DNA from: Sciscionella marina DSM 45152
GTDB lineage: Bacteria > Actinomycetota > Actinomycetes > Mycobacteriales > Pseudonocardiaceae
DNA length: 64,000 bases
Assembly (NCBI RefSeq): GCF_000379465.1
Contig: NZ_KB905404.1
Coordinates: 1 to 64,000, forward strand
Direction of reading: 5' to 3'
Positions 25,407 to 34,445 of this stretch are shown here, in pieces; the stretch's first letter is position 1, and each line of letters starts with the position of its first letter. A program made the translations under genes and the position numbers. A model generated the notes under the pieces. The model had not been told where the DNA came from. It saw nothing but the letters and a program-made list of their open reading frames with translations, and ran no database searches.

Positions 25407-26486
25407 TCAGCGCCCTACTGGCTGTGGATTCCGGTTGTTGAGCCACTGGGACACAGTGTTGATGCTGCCCGCTGCGTGAGGGGACATTTGCAGACTGTGA
25501 CCATATCCGGGGAGGCTGACTGCGGTGAGCTTCCGAGAAAACGACGGCGCCAGTGCTTTCTGTAGGGCGCTGCTGCTGGAGCATGAATGCTGGAGGAGTC
25601 CGGCGCAGAAGATGTCGTCTTTGCTGCCATTCACGACCAGGGTTGGGACCTGGATTTCGTGGGTGTGGGCGGTCGAGATGCCTTCGGTGACACCTGTCAG
25701 TACCTCGGTTATCCCGACCCAGTCCTTGTGTGCCTCGTCAGCAGTTTTGGTTCGAGCGGTCTCGTCGGGGCTTCCGAATAGGCGGGCACGTGCTCCAGGT
25801 TGGGTGGTCAGTGCGCCGACGTCGAGGCCGACGATCGGGCGGAGCTGCTGATCCAGGACCGCGGGACCGAGTTTCGTCAGAAGGAGGTTGATCAGCGTGT
25901 CCGGGGAAATCATGTCGCTCCACCCGGTCAACACGAGCCGGTCCATGTCGTGCGGATACTTGGCCGCGGTGACGACACTGAGCGCGCTACCCAGGGAGTG
26001 CCCCATCAAGGTCACCTGTCGCGGCCTGTCCCCACCGTTGAAGTGGCCGTTTCGCAGCGATTGAAGGATTTGATGCAGTGCTACTGCCTGGCGATCGATC
26101 GTCAGACCAAGGGAAGACAGGTGCGTCGAGCGGCCATGGCCGGGCCGATCAATCACCAAGCTGGCTAAACCGCGGGACGCGAGTTCGCGTTGAGCGTCAG
26201 GGCTGGTCCCCAGGCCGGTGAAGTATTCCCCGGAATACGTGGCGCCGTGCACGGCCAGCACTACGCGCGATCCTCCGCCGGGTGGTGCACAATATCGACC
26301 GTAAACCTGGATGGTCTGGCCACCGTAGTCCACGGGAATCATCTGCGCTTGGCATCGCATGACTTTCTGAGCTGGTGCCGCAGTCGAGGGGGTTACGCCA
26401 GCCAGCATTACCCCCAGGAAGGTCAGGAATGTGGCGATTATCCATCGCATGCCGGGCGTTTGATGTTGCTTGCCTGTGGTTTTCAT
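25407..26486 (-). CDS. Secreted alpha/beta hydrolase
   Basis: A 359-residue protein from ATG 26486 with GGAGG upstream. The N-terminal signal (WIIATFLTFLGVMLAGVTPSTAA) marks export. The hydrolase fold shows an oxyanion region VLAVHGATYSG, nucleophile elbow GHSLGSA, an acid near VNGSKDD and a late His (GYGHSLQ). Four Cys are consistent with extracellular disulfides. The substrate cannot be deduced; an esterase or lipase role is likely. It stands alone between intergenic regions. Confidence 0.85.
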   Translation of the reverse strand: MKTTGKQHQTPGMRWIIATFLTFLGVMLAGVTPSTAAPAQKVMRCQAQMIPVDYGGQTIQVYGRYCAPPGGGSRVVLAVHGATYSGEYFTGLGTSPDAQRELASRGLASLVIDRPGHGRSTHLSSLGLTIDRQAVALHQILQSLRNGHFNGGDRPRQVTLMGHSLGSALSVVTAAKYPHDMDRLVLTGWSDMISPDTLINLLLTKLGPAVLDQQLRPIVGLDVGALTTQPGARARLFGSPDETARTKTADEAHKDWVGITEVLTGVTEGISTAHTHEIQVPTLVVNGSKDDIFCAGLLQHSCSSSSALQKALAPSFSRKLTAVSLPGYGHSLQMSPHAAGSINTVSQWLNNRNPQPVGR

Positions 26487-27111
26487 TGTTCCTCCGGTTT
26501 GATTTTCGGTGACACGTTTTGAGCCTCATCTGAGCCCTCGTTACCCCCGTGGCGGTGATGAAGCGTTGAGAATTAGCGGAAGTGGGGATCAAAATGGTTG
26601 TGACCGACACCTGTCCGGCGCCATTGTTCGCCTGTTCGCCGTGAAGATTCTGGCGTTGGTTTTTCCCCAGCGATAGCTAGCTCTGCCTCGGGCCTGCGGT
26701 GGTCGACGTGGACGGTGCGGGGCTGGGGCCGGGAGGTGCGGCAGGGATACGCGACACCTCCCGGCCAACGCGATTCGACACGCGCGATGACTTCGGTTAT
26801 CGAAGTCATCGGCGTTGGGGGTATGTCGAATCGCATATTTATATTGTGGACGTATCGGGTGGCCTCAGCGATGGTTTTGCGAGGACAATTTTGTCCTCAT
26901 TTTGTGCTCAACCTGTGCCTGTGTGAATTCCGCGCGTACGCGAATCGCCATTTCTGCGATGGTGTCGACGTCGAGTGATGATGGAATCAGCGTCTGCGCG
27001 CGACGGACAGCTGGTTGAGCTGGACCCATCGGCTCGCGATTCTCGTTGATACTCGGCGCTGACGCTGGTATGCGCAGCTTCTTTTGCCGCGTGCGGGGTG
27101 TTTGCCGGTGG
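26487..27111. other. Intergenic region with dense dyads
   Basis: About 625 bases with no supported gene; the short frames here overlap the repeats and have no ribosome sites. The centre holds the inverted-repeat cluster described separately. AT-richer DNA follows it (CATATTTATATTGTGG near 26834). The hydrolase promoter should lie at the left end and the STAND gene terminator at the right. Confidence 0.55.
26727..26833. repeat. Cluster of four perfect inverted repeats
   Basis: Four dyads within 107 bases: GGCCGGGAGGTG 26727-26738 with 26755-26766; CCAACGC 26765-26771 with 26812-26818; CGATTCGAC 26771-26779 with 26825-26833; CGATGACTTCG 26785-26795 with 26801-26811 (5-base loop). The second and third pairs cross rather than nest. 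Candidate roles are a transfer origin, a recombination or replication site, or a complex operator. Confidence 0.75.
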
Positions 27112-29406
27112 CTAGGCTGCGCCGCGTCCGCAGTCTGGGGATCGGTGGTTGGGTCGCCCGACCCAGGAATCCAGGGTCGCGATGCGGTCTCGTGTGTCGA
27201 GGGCGCGGGGATCGTGCATTCCCATGAGAATTGTTTCGGCGTCGCGGTAGGAGACTCGCGCGCGCTGTTGGTCGCCGATCGCGGTGAACGTTTCGGCGCG
27301 GGCGATCAGTGTTTCGGCTTCGCTCCATCGTTCGTGGTTGGAGCGTCGCATGGTTAGTGCTTTGTCGAAGTGGTTGAGGGCGTTGCCGTACTGGTGTTGT
27401 GCCAGCAGTACGAGGCCGAGGCGATGGTGACCGAGGGCTATAGCGGGCCGGTTGCCGATCTTGCGTGCGCCTTCGAGGGCTTCGGTGGCGCAGGCTCGCG
27501 CGGTCTCCGGTTCTCCGATGCCTTGGTAGGTACCGGCCAGCATGGCTCGGGTCAGCGAGCGCCCCAATGCGAAATCGGCGGCGGCGAAGAGGTTTTCGGC
27601 CTGCTGGTAGAGGTCCCTCGCGGCCTGGTAGTGCTGGCGTGCCATGTGCGCTGAGGCGAGGCCGAAGCAGGTCCAGCTTCGGGAGTGATCGTCGCCGAGC
27701 TCGCATTGGAGTTGGTCGGCGTGTTCGAGGTGTTCGATGGCGGTGGTGCGGCCGAGTTCGTAGTGGATCCAGCCGAGGCTCTGTTCGCCGCGAGCGATGC
27801 CGAGCTGATTGTCCAGGGTTTTGGCGGCCGTGAGGCCATGGTGTGCGGCGGTCAGCCAGGCACTCCAGTCCTTGGCGATCCACAGGTAAGGCAGGAACAG
27901 GGTGGGCAGGATCCAGGCCAGATCGTTTTCCTGTTCAAGGGCGTATCGGGCGATCTGCAACGCGGTGTGAATGTGGCTGGCACACCAGTTCATCGCGGCG
28001 TCATACTGCCCCTCGAACGTCGCATGGTCGGCCGGTCGAGCAAGCTGCTGGACCTCGACGCTGGGCGACGTCCAGTTGGTTCCGAGCGTGGTGCTGGCTT
28101 CCCATGCGGTAGCCGCATACCAGGCCAGTAACCGATCATGGGCGTGTCGCCGCTCGACGTCAGTGAACTGGTCGGCGGCCTTGCGGCGAGCGTGGCTGCG
28201 TACGACTTCGTTCAACCGAACCTGCGGCAGCCGCGCACCAGCGACAGTCTCCACTAGATGGCGGTGCAGCAAAGAGTCCATGATCGCCGCGGCACTGTCC
28301 CGGTTGAGCCCTGTCAGGGCCGCCAGCGCATTCACATCGAAACAGTCCGCGGGGCTGTCTCCAGCCAGGGTGAACATCCGGGCCGCGTCGCCCGCCAGGA
28401 CTTGCAGCGAGCGACCAAGCTGCGCGTCCAGGTCGACGTTTGGATCCGACGACGAGAACAGGTCGGTGTCGCTGGCCAGCGGATCCGCGAGCCGCGCGAG
28501 AGGCCCGGGATGGCGTTCCAGGTAATCGGCCGCTAGGTTGACTGCCATGGGCAGTCGACCGCACCGGCGCACTAGTGCCTCGGCGGCGATCAGATCGACG
28601 TCCACGCGCGCATCTCCGAGACGGTTCCGCAGGAAAGTCAGTGCTGTGTCGCGATCCAGAGCGGTCAGCTCGACTGAGAGCCCGGCGGTATGGCGTAGCA
28701 ACGAGGGTTGGCGATTCCGGCTCGTTGCCACCACAGCACTTCCGGGCCCCGGCAGCAGGTAACGGATCTGCGCGTGATCGGCGACGTCATCGAGGACGAT
28801 GACCGCGGGCCGGTTCGCCAGGATTGACCGGTATCGCGCGACCCGGTCGTCCAGCGAGGGCGTCCCGAGAATGTCCGTGGCGCCGAGGGCACGCAGGAAC
28901 CGGTCGAGAATCGGTCCGGGGTCTGCGGGGCCCTCAGGGCTGCTTGCGGCGAAGTCCGCGTACAGGCAACCGCCTGGGAACCGGTCCTGGACCCGGGCTG
29001 CCCACCGGATCGCCAGGGCGCTCTTGCCGACCCAGAGCCCACCGGTCACCACCATCGTCGTTGCGATATCCGGCCCGTCCCGGGTAATCGCGGCTTCGTC
29101 CATACGGCGCAGATGATCCTCGCGTCCTACGAAGGTGTCCGGCCCGGCAGGTAGGAGCACCGGCCTCGCCGCGGCACCGGTCTCGGGCTGGTGGGTCTGC
29201 GCCGCGGCGATCCGGATCAACTCTCCATCAGCAGCCAGCGCGTCATCGAGCAGCTCGACGACTGCGGGTTGCAGACGCCGTCGCCCGTGCAGCATCTTCG
29301 ACAAGTACGAACGGCTGTACCCGGTCCGCATGGCGAGATCCATCAAGGAAATCCCGCCGCGCCAGCGAAGGTAGTGCTTCACCGCCTCGGCAACCTCGTT
29401 AGCCAC
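27112..29406 (-). CDS. STAND regulator: XRE HTH, NB-ARC, TPR
   Basis: The start is GTG 29406 with GGGGAGG 5 bases upstream (764 residues). An N-terminal XRE-type helix-turn-helix (SLMDLAMRTGYSRSYLSKML, about 20-40) is followed by an NB-ARC NTPase with Walker A GGLWVGKS (122-129) and Walker B VIVLDDV, a winged region, and C-terminal TPR repeats (about 500-740). Such proteins sense a ligand through the TPRs and switch transcription. It is divergent from the EspR-like module and may control it. Confidence 0.87.
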   Translation of the reverse strand: MANEVAEAVKHYLRWRGGISLMDLAMRTGYSRSYLSKMLHGRRRLQPAVVELLDDALAADGELIRIAAAQTHQPETGAAARPVLLPAGPDTFVGREDHLRRMDEAAITRDGPDIATTMVVTGGLWVGKSALAIRWAARVQDRFPGGCLYADFAASSPEGPADPGPILDRFLRALGATDILGTPSLDDRVARYRSILANRPAVIVLDDVADHAQIRYLLPGPGSAVVATSRNRQPSLLRHTAGLSVELTALDRDTALTFLRNRLGDARVDVDLIAAEALVRRCGRLPMAVNLAADYLERHPGPLARLADPLASDTDLFSSSDPNVDLDAQLGRSLQVLAGDAARMFTLAGDSPADCFDVNALAALTGLNRDSAAAIMDSLLHRHLVETVAGARLPQVRLNEVVRSHARRKAADQFTDVERRHAHDRLLAWYAATAWEASTTLGTNWTSPSVEVQQLARPADHATFEGQYDAAMNWCASHIHTALQIARYALEQENDLAWILPTLFLPYLWIAKDWSAWLTAAHHGLTAAKTLDNQLGIARGEQSLGWIHYELGRTTAIEHLEHADQLQCELGDDHSRSWTCFGLASAHMARQHYQAARDLYQQAENLFAAADFALGRSLTRAMLAGTYQGIGEPETARACATEALEGARKIGNRPAIALGHHRLGLVLLAQHQYGNALNHFDKALTMRRSNHERWSEAETLIARAETFTAIGDQQRARVSYRDAETILMGMHDPRALDTRDRIATLDSWVGRPNHRSPDCGRGAA

Positions 29407-29832
29407 CGGTGCCTCCCCTTTTCCGGTACCAGCCAAAGCAGATCAACCACCGAGCAGGACCGTCCGGCGCGAGAGGCTCCCGGGAACGGGAACACTGCCG
29501 CCACGCACACCCCCCGGTGTCGTGATGGCCACTCCGCCGATGCGGCCGACCTCATCTACTGGCCAGCACCACGCTATTGCCACTGTTGTACCGACTCGGT
29601 CCACGTGTCGAGATCCCTGTCGCACGCGCGTTCTCGGCGGGGAACCCAGTATCGGTCCTGCACTCTGCTATCAGGACACCTAAGGTTACTGAGGTTTACA
29701 TTTCCATGCAAACCTCTTGACAACATGCAGTTGATACAGATCGGCCCCGTTACTGGCGTTAACAGGTCGGGTTGCCGCGGAGTGTGAGCTGGGGCTACGG
29801 TGGAGAAGACGTCGACTGAGCGGAGCAACTCA
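29407..29832. other. Divergent intergenic region
   Basis: About 425 bases between two divergent regulator genes, without a credible gene. A stretch of lower GC at 29680-29750 contains the dyad and -35-like site listed next. It probably holds the promoters of both directions. Confidence 0.5.
29691..29722. promoter_or_regulatory. Dyad beside a -35-like TTGACA
   Basis: GAGGTTT (29691-29697) and AAACCTC (29710-29716) with a 12-base spacer, followed at once by TTGACA (29717-29722). It lies about 110 bases upstream of the EspR-like gene. It could be an operator over a plus-strand promoter, but a good -10 at normal spacing is not evident. Confidence 0.4.
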
Positions 29833-30321
29833 GTGTCACAGCACAAGGACGAGCCTGCACGGGAATCATCTGATCGAGTGACGGTGGGGAAAGGCGAACC
29901 TACCGAGACGCCTCTGGCTGGCATTCTGAATCGGCTGCTCGATTTGAAGCGGCGGGACGACGGCAAGGTGTATTCGGATCGGCAGGTGGCCGAATGGTGC
30001 CAGGAGAACTGCGAGACCGGGTTCTCGCACACGTATTTCTGGATGCTGCGCACGGGGCGACGCGAGAATCTGCTTACCGCCCACGCCCACGCCATAGCAG
30101 CGTTTTTCGACGTCGACGCGGAATGGATCACCACCCCCAACAAAGCCGTTCGAGCCATCACCCAGTTGGACCTGGCTATCGCGCTGCGCGACAGCAATGT
30201 CAAAGACCTGGCGCTACGCGGCTCGGAACTGTCCTCCGAGGGGCTCGCGGCGGTCCTGGCCTACGCCGATGAAGTTCACCAGCGCGAACAGACCGGAGAC
30301 GAGTCGCAGTCCGAACGGTAG
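29833..30321 (+). CDS. EspR-like helix-turn-helix regulator
   Basis: GTG 29833 is preferred because GGAG lies 7 bases upstream; GTG 29800 is possible. The 162-residue protein has a helix-turn-helix (SDRQVAEWCQENCETGF, then YFWMLRTGRRENL) followed by FFDVDAEWITT, the layout of EspR/XRE proteins of mycobacteria. It opens a plus-strand module with an ImmA/IrrE-type peptidase, a multi-TM protein and a flavin monooxygenase. It may be the substrate or partner of the peptidase, as in ImmR/ImmA pairs (inferred). Confidence 0.75.
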   Translation: MSQHKDEPARESSDRVTVGKGEPTETPLAGILNRLLDLKRRDDGKVYSDRQVAEWCQENCETGFSHTYFWMLRTGRRENLLTAHAHAIAAFFDVDAEWITTPNKAVRAITQLDLAIALRDSNVKDLALRGSELSSEGLAAVLAYADEVHQREQTGDESQSER

Positions 30322-30342
30322 CCAAACTCCATGCTGCCGTGA

Positions 30343-30936
30343 ATGGTTAACCGGCCGGACATGTCCGCGATATCGATCAATGGGGATTTGGGAGGCGACG
30401 GTTTGGGCGGGGAGCTGAAGAGCCGACCACACGAGCTCGAACTCGCACGATGGGCGAGACGTGAGTTCCGACAGCTAGGCACGACAAAACGCCTGGATTG
30501 GGACAAGCTACGTGAATGGATCGGCGAGCGTCGCGGGAAACCTCTGTATATCGACCCATACCCGCTCGAAGCGAACGTTTTCGGACTGTGGCTCGGGTAC
30601 AAGAATCAGGACCGGATCTTTTATCAGTCCAGGACTGTGCCCTGGCATCAGCGCCACATCATCTTCCACGAACTCGGTCACCTGCTGCTCGACCACCCCA
30701 GCGATGAGCTCAACACGGACGGACTGTCCATGTTCCTGCCCGAATTGCCGGGCTCGCTGCTGAAGTTCATCCTTCGGCGTTCCTGCTACGACGAGGAGAA
30801 GGAGACCGACGCCGAGGTTGTCGCGAGCATCCTGCGCGAATGGGACCACCGCCTCAGTGAAATCGCGCCCCCTGCCTCGCAAGGCACCGCGCGTGAGGTC
30901 GACGCCGCGCTCATCGACCAGATACTGCCGAGGTAG
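30343..30936 (+). CDS. ImmA/IrrE-type metallopeptidase
   Basis: A 197-residue protein with the zinc motif HELGH at residues 109-113 within HIIFHELGHLLLDH. The fold is that of ImmA/IrrE peptidases, which cleave HTH repressors. The start (ATG 30343) has no good ribosome site; ATG 30361 or a downstream TTG behind GGGAGG are possible. It lies 21 bases after the HTH gene and 4 bases before the membrane protein gene, so these are one operon. Confidence 0.82.
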   Translation: MVNRPDMSAISINGDLGGDGLGGELKSRPHELELARWARREFRQLGTTKRLDWDKLREWIGERRGKPLYIDPYPLEANVFGLWLGYKNQDRIFYQSRTVPWHQRHIIFHELGHLLLDHPSDELNTDGLSMFLPELPGSLLKFILRRSCYDEEKETDAEVVASILREWDHRLSEIAPPASQGTAREVDAALIDQILPR

Positions 30937-30940
30937 CCCG

Positions 30941-32077
30941 ATGTTTGCTCTCACGATTGTGCGCAACATCGTCATGCTGGTCGGACTGGTGTGGGTCGGG
31001 ATGCGATTGGTCCGTGACCCGAGCAATGGGATCCTGCGTGCCGTGTTGCCGGGCCTGGTTCTGGTCACCTTCGAAATGTTCGACCCCTACCTGCCCGGGC
31101 GCCCCTATCCCTTCGGGCTGTCCGCGCCCGGTTTCAGTTGCCTGCAATACGTTCTGATGATGACAGGCTCGTTCTGCACATTGGTCGCGTTCGCCGCCGT
31201 CACCCGCAGCAGCGTCCGTCGGTTCCTGAAGGCACACGTGCCTTTGCTCGTGGTGGCGATCGCCGCGACGGCGATCTTCGGTGCGCTGACGCCGATCACG
31301 GTCGAACGCAACGAGTTCACCGATCGCACCTTCGCGGCGATGTACCTCGTGGCGAACGGCTACATCGCCATCCTCATGTACGCCGCAGTCGCCGAGGCCC
31401 GCCGATGCGCTCGGGGCAGCGCGCGCATCCAATCGATCGCGATGGCAGTCATCACGGCCAGTCTTGCGATCTTGGCCCTCGCCACCACGCTACTCAGCCT
31501 CGTGCACCTGCTGACAGTGCTCGGCACCGGCTACCACAAACCCCTGGGGAAGACCGGCGGCAGCCTCGTCCTGATCGGCGGCATCATCTTCGCCTTCGGG
31601 CTGTGCTACACCGCCATCGTGATGCGCGGGCGTGCACTGCGCTTCTGGGCTCGTAATGTCCGGGCCCACGCGAGACTGCAACCGCTATGGCAGCTACTTA
31701 ACGAAACCTTCCCGCACAACCACCTCCGCCGCGGCCCCGACCCCGGCCCCATCGGGGCACTGTCCCCGCGCGGCGCCGATCGCCGCTTCTACCGGCGAGT
31801 GATCGAATGCCTCGACGGACTGGTGCGTCTCTCGCCCTACCTTCCACCCGACATACACGAAGGCGACACTCAGCGGCGCGCTTCAGCGGTGCTGGCCGCA
31901 GTCGACACAGTCGCTCCCGATCGGCTCGACGACCGAAAATCAATGGGCCCCATGGCGGTCTCGTCCACCGACTTCGACGCCAACCTCGAAGAACTCACCG
32001 CGCTCTCGCGCGCGATCGCAGAACTGCAACAAGAAAGGCAGCGACCACCATGGTCACCATCATCGGCTCCGGCATAG
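30941..32077 (+). CDS. Multi-TM protein (MAB_1171c-like)
   Basis: A 378-residue protein with GAGG just before ATG 30941. About seven hydrophobic helices occupy the first 230 residues. A cytoplasmic domain follows (RFWARNVRAHARLQPLWQLL, RRVIECLDGLVRLSPYLP), characteristic of a family called putative transporters in mycobacteria, often beside ImmA/IrrE peptidases. The C-terminus overlaps the next gene by 28 bases. It may be a membrane sensor that controls the peptidase; transport is unproven. Confidence 0.75.
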   Translation: MFALTIVRNIVMLVGLVWVGMRLVRDPSNGILRAVLPGLVLVTFEMFDPYLPGRPYPFGLSAPGFSCLQYVLMMTGSFCTLVAFAAVTRSSVRRFLKAHVPLLVVAIAATAIFGALTPITVERNEFTDRTFAAMYLVANGYIAILMYAAVAEARRCARGSARIQSIAMAVITASLAILALATTLLSLVHLLTVLGTGYHKPLGKTGGSLVLIGGIIFAFGLCYTAIVMRGRALRFWARNVRAHARLQPLWQLLNETFPHNHLRRGPDPGPIGALSPRGADRRFYRRVIECLDGLVRLSPYLPPDIHEGDTQRRASAVLAAVDTVAPDRLDDRKSMGPMAVSSTDFDANLEELTALSRAIAELQQERQRPPWSPSSAPA

Positions 32078-33210
32078 CAGGCATGTGCACCGCCATCGCC
32101 CTGCACCAAGCCGGTATCCCCGCCGAAATCTACGAACAGCGCAAGACCACAGGCGACGATGCGGGCGGTCAAGCCCACCTCGGGCTCTCCCGCACCGTCG
32201 CCATCCCCGCCCTGACCGCACTCGGCCTCAAAGACGAGATACTCGCCGGCGGATTCCTGGTGCGCCAAGTCGAGATCCGCGACCACACCAACCAGGTCCT
32301 GAACACCTTCCAAGCCGCGCCAGAAGGCAACGTCGGCATCACCCGCGCCGAGCTGTACCGAATCCTGCACACCGCCCTCGAAGACCGCGGCATCACCATC
32401 CACTACCGCCGCGCACTCCACCACATCACACCCCAAGACACCGGGGTCCGGCTGGAGTTCCGCGACGGCACCCGCATCCATACCGCCCTGGTCGTCGGCG
32501 CGGACGGACTGCGCTCCACCGTCCGGGCCCACATCAGCGACAGCACCCCAGGAGTACAAGGGCCCGAATACGGCCGCTGGTGGTATGCCCACGGCATCAC
32601 CGACCACATCGACACCCCCACCCCGCCAGACACCTTCGTTGTCATCCGCAACCAGAACACCCAACACGCCTTCGGCTACCTCACCCTCTCCAACATCGGC
32701 ACCCGCTGGTGGCTCCGCATCGCCGCCCCCGCACGCCACACCATGATCCGCCCCGACAACCCCGCCGACCGCGCCGAACTCGAAAACCTGGCACCCAACG
32801 ACACCGCCGCCACGATCATCCGCAACGCGACCATCGACATGTCCAGCTACAACGCCGACTGCATCCCACCCGACCAACCCTGGACCGACCAGAAACACCT
32901 CGCCCTCGTCGGCGACGCCATCCACGCCTGCATCCCCTCATCCAGCCAAAACGTCCCCCTCGCCGCCGAAGACGCACTCACCCTCGCCCGAGCACTGCGC
33001 GACTGCGACACCCAAACCATCGCACTCGACCGCTACGAACGCATGCGCCGCAACCGTGCACACCGCGCCCTCATAGCAGGAAACCCAGCCAACGGAATCG
33101 ACGCCGGACCCGAATACCCCATCGACTGGAACACCCCGATCACCGACCACCTCGCCACAACAACCGAACAGCAATACCGCATGCCAACAGAAACCGCTTC
33201 CGTTCCCTGA
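32050..33210 (+). CDS. FAD-dependent monooxygenase
   Basis: 386 residues from ATG 32050. A Rossmann dinucleotide motif GSGIAGMCTAIALHQAG opens the protein; ALVVGADGLRSTVR is the DG motif and ALVGDAIHACIPSSSQ the GD motif of class A flavin monooxygenases. Hydroxylation of an aromatic or quinone-like substrate is the usual reaction. It is the last gene of the HTH-ImmA-membrane protein module, followed by a strong terminator. Its unusually His/Thr/Asn-rich coding resembles its neighbours. Confidence 0.85.
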   Translation: MVTIIGSGIAGMCTAIALHQAGIPAEIYEQRKTTGDDAGGQAHLGLSRTVAIPALTALGLKDEILAGGFLVRQVEIRDHTNQVLNTFQAAPEGNVGITRAELYRILHTALEDRGITIHYRRALHHITPQDTGVRLEFRDGTRIHTALVVGADGLRSTVRAHISDSTPGVQGPEYGRWWYAHGITDHIDTPTPPDTFVVIRNQNTQHAFGYLTLSNIGTRWWLRIAAPARHTMIRPDNPADRAELENLAPNDTAATIIRNATIDMSSYNADCIPPDQPWTDQKHLALVGDAIHACIPSSSQNVPLAAEDALTLARALRDCDTQTIALDRYERMRRNRAHRALIAGNPANGIDAGPEYPIDWNTPITDHLATTTEQQYRMPTETASVP

Positions 33211-33316
33211 CCTACGGCACCATTGAAGACGGTGTTGACTGAAGTCGATCCGATCATTGGAGGAGTAACGAGAGAACAACTCGCCGAAACTGCCGAACAC
33301 CTGCTCCACATGAAGG

Positions 33317-33357
33317 GCCCCGCCGCCCTCGTCTCAGGAAGAGGTGGGCGGCGGGGC
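33317..33357. terminator. Bidirectional hairpin terminator
   Basis: GCCCCGCCGCCC (33317-33328) and GGGCGGCGGGGC (33346-33357), 12-bp perfect arms. It sits between the convergent genes ending at 33210 and 33458 and probably stops transcription from both sides. Confidence 0.75.
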
Positions 33358-33457
33358 AGCAGGCCAGCGGGGCACTGGGGGAAGAGCGCCACACACCGGC
33401 CACTTGAGGCTAGCACCAGAAAACCGGTGGTACCAGCCTTTTCGTTGACCGCTGTGC

Positions 33458-33757
33458 CTAGTTCGTGGCGTCCCCATTCGATTTCCCCTCCACTGGGATA
33501 CCGTCGAATGTTCCCGCGTCCGGGTCGATCTTGTCGGCCGTCGTCTGTGCGTCACCCATCAGCTGCGCGCTCGCTTTGAACAGCGTCTCCATGACATCGT
33601 TGAGCTGCTTGGTCAACGCCGGATCACCTGTCGCATCCGGCGGCAATGGCGTGGGCGCATCATCCAAGGCACCGCGCATCCCAGCAGCCGCATCGTTGAG
33701 CAGCGCCTTCGCGTCTCGCATCGATTCGCGAGGAGCGGCCGCATTGTCCTCGGACAT
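33458..33757 (-). CDS. Small helical protein of the type VII module
   Basis: A 99-residue, mostly helical protein (RDAKALLNDAAAGMRGAL, QLNDVMETLFKASAQLMGDA) of WXG100-like size without a clear WXG. It is the last gene of the minus-strand set containing a WXG-type effector. It may be an accessory or immunity-related protein. The family is not recognised. Confidence 0.6.
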   Translation of the reverse strand: MSEDNAAAPRESMRDAKALLNDAAAGMRGALDDAPTPLPPDATGDPALTKQLNDVMETLFKASAQLMGDAQTTADKIDPDAGTFDGIPVEGKSNGDATN

Positions 33758-33797
33758 CGGTTACCCCTTTCCATTGGATGGAATTTCGAATGGAGAG

Positions 33798-34436
33798 CTA
33801 TGTTTCTTGGTTGAACTCGGGTATCTTCAATGCCTTTTTCGCCGCTGAGGTTACTGTGGCACCGTTGGCTGCCGAGTGAAGGACTCCATTGTAGACCAGG
33901 TCCCACACTAGGCGGTCACTTTGGAGTAATAGGGTGCTAACCTCAACAGTGCGACCATTGGAATCTGTCAGGTGCAACTCCATGTCTGAGGTGTAGCGGC
34001 GCAGGGATATTTTGGTTAGCTCATAGATTCGTACCCAGCGCTTGTTGTGGCGCAGCCATTCCGCTCCTGCGGCACACTTGTTGCCACGTACTGTCAAGGC
34101 GGCTAGTAGCGGGCCGATGATGATGATCGGCCATATGTACCAATACTGCATCCACCCAAAGAACCCGCCGCCTTTGAGCCAAACGACAATGCAGATACCC
34201 AGAAAAACGACGACAGCGCCGAAGAAGAACCCAAATACCGTATGGCGCCGATTGGCCTGATACCAAGCCAGGACGGGACCTTCGCCGGGAGGTGGCTCTG
34301 GCTTCTGTTGCTCGCTACGCTCGCGAGCTGCCGCGTTCTCACGATCGTCTCCGTGGTAGATGGGAGCGTGCGGCGGTTGAGGCTCCCCAGTCTGCGGGTC
34401 CGGGCGCGGCGGCAGATCCACTGGATGGTTCGTCAT
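33798..34436 (-). CDS. Two-span membrane protein, possible immunity protein
   Basis: A 212-residue protein. A Pro-rich cytoplasmic start is followed by two spans (FGFFFGAVVVFLGICIVVWL; YWYIWPIIIIGPLLAALTV, about 68-118) and a C-terminal domain (RYTSDMELHLTDSNGRTVEVS) of PH-like beta character. It follows the effector gene by 9 bases. The position and membrane location suit an immunity protein against a membrane-acting toxin, which is inference. Confidence 0.65.
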   Translation of the reverse strand: MTNHPVDLPPRPDPQTGEPQPPHAPIYHGDDRENAAARERSEQQKPEPPPGEGPVLAWYQANRRHTVFGFFFGAVVVFLGICIVVWLKGGGFFGWMQYWYIWPIIIIGPLLAALTVRGNKCAAGAEWLRHNKRWVRIYELTKISLRRYTSDMELHLTDSNGRTVEVSTLLLQSDRLVWDLVYNGVLHSAANGATVTSAAKKALKIPEFNQET

Positions 34437-34445
34437 GGCTGGAGC

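Noticed and set aside
31870-32925. 351-codon minus-strand frame
   Set aside because: Antisense to the flavin monooxygenase; Val/Gly/Asp-rich shadow.
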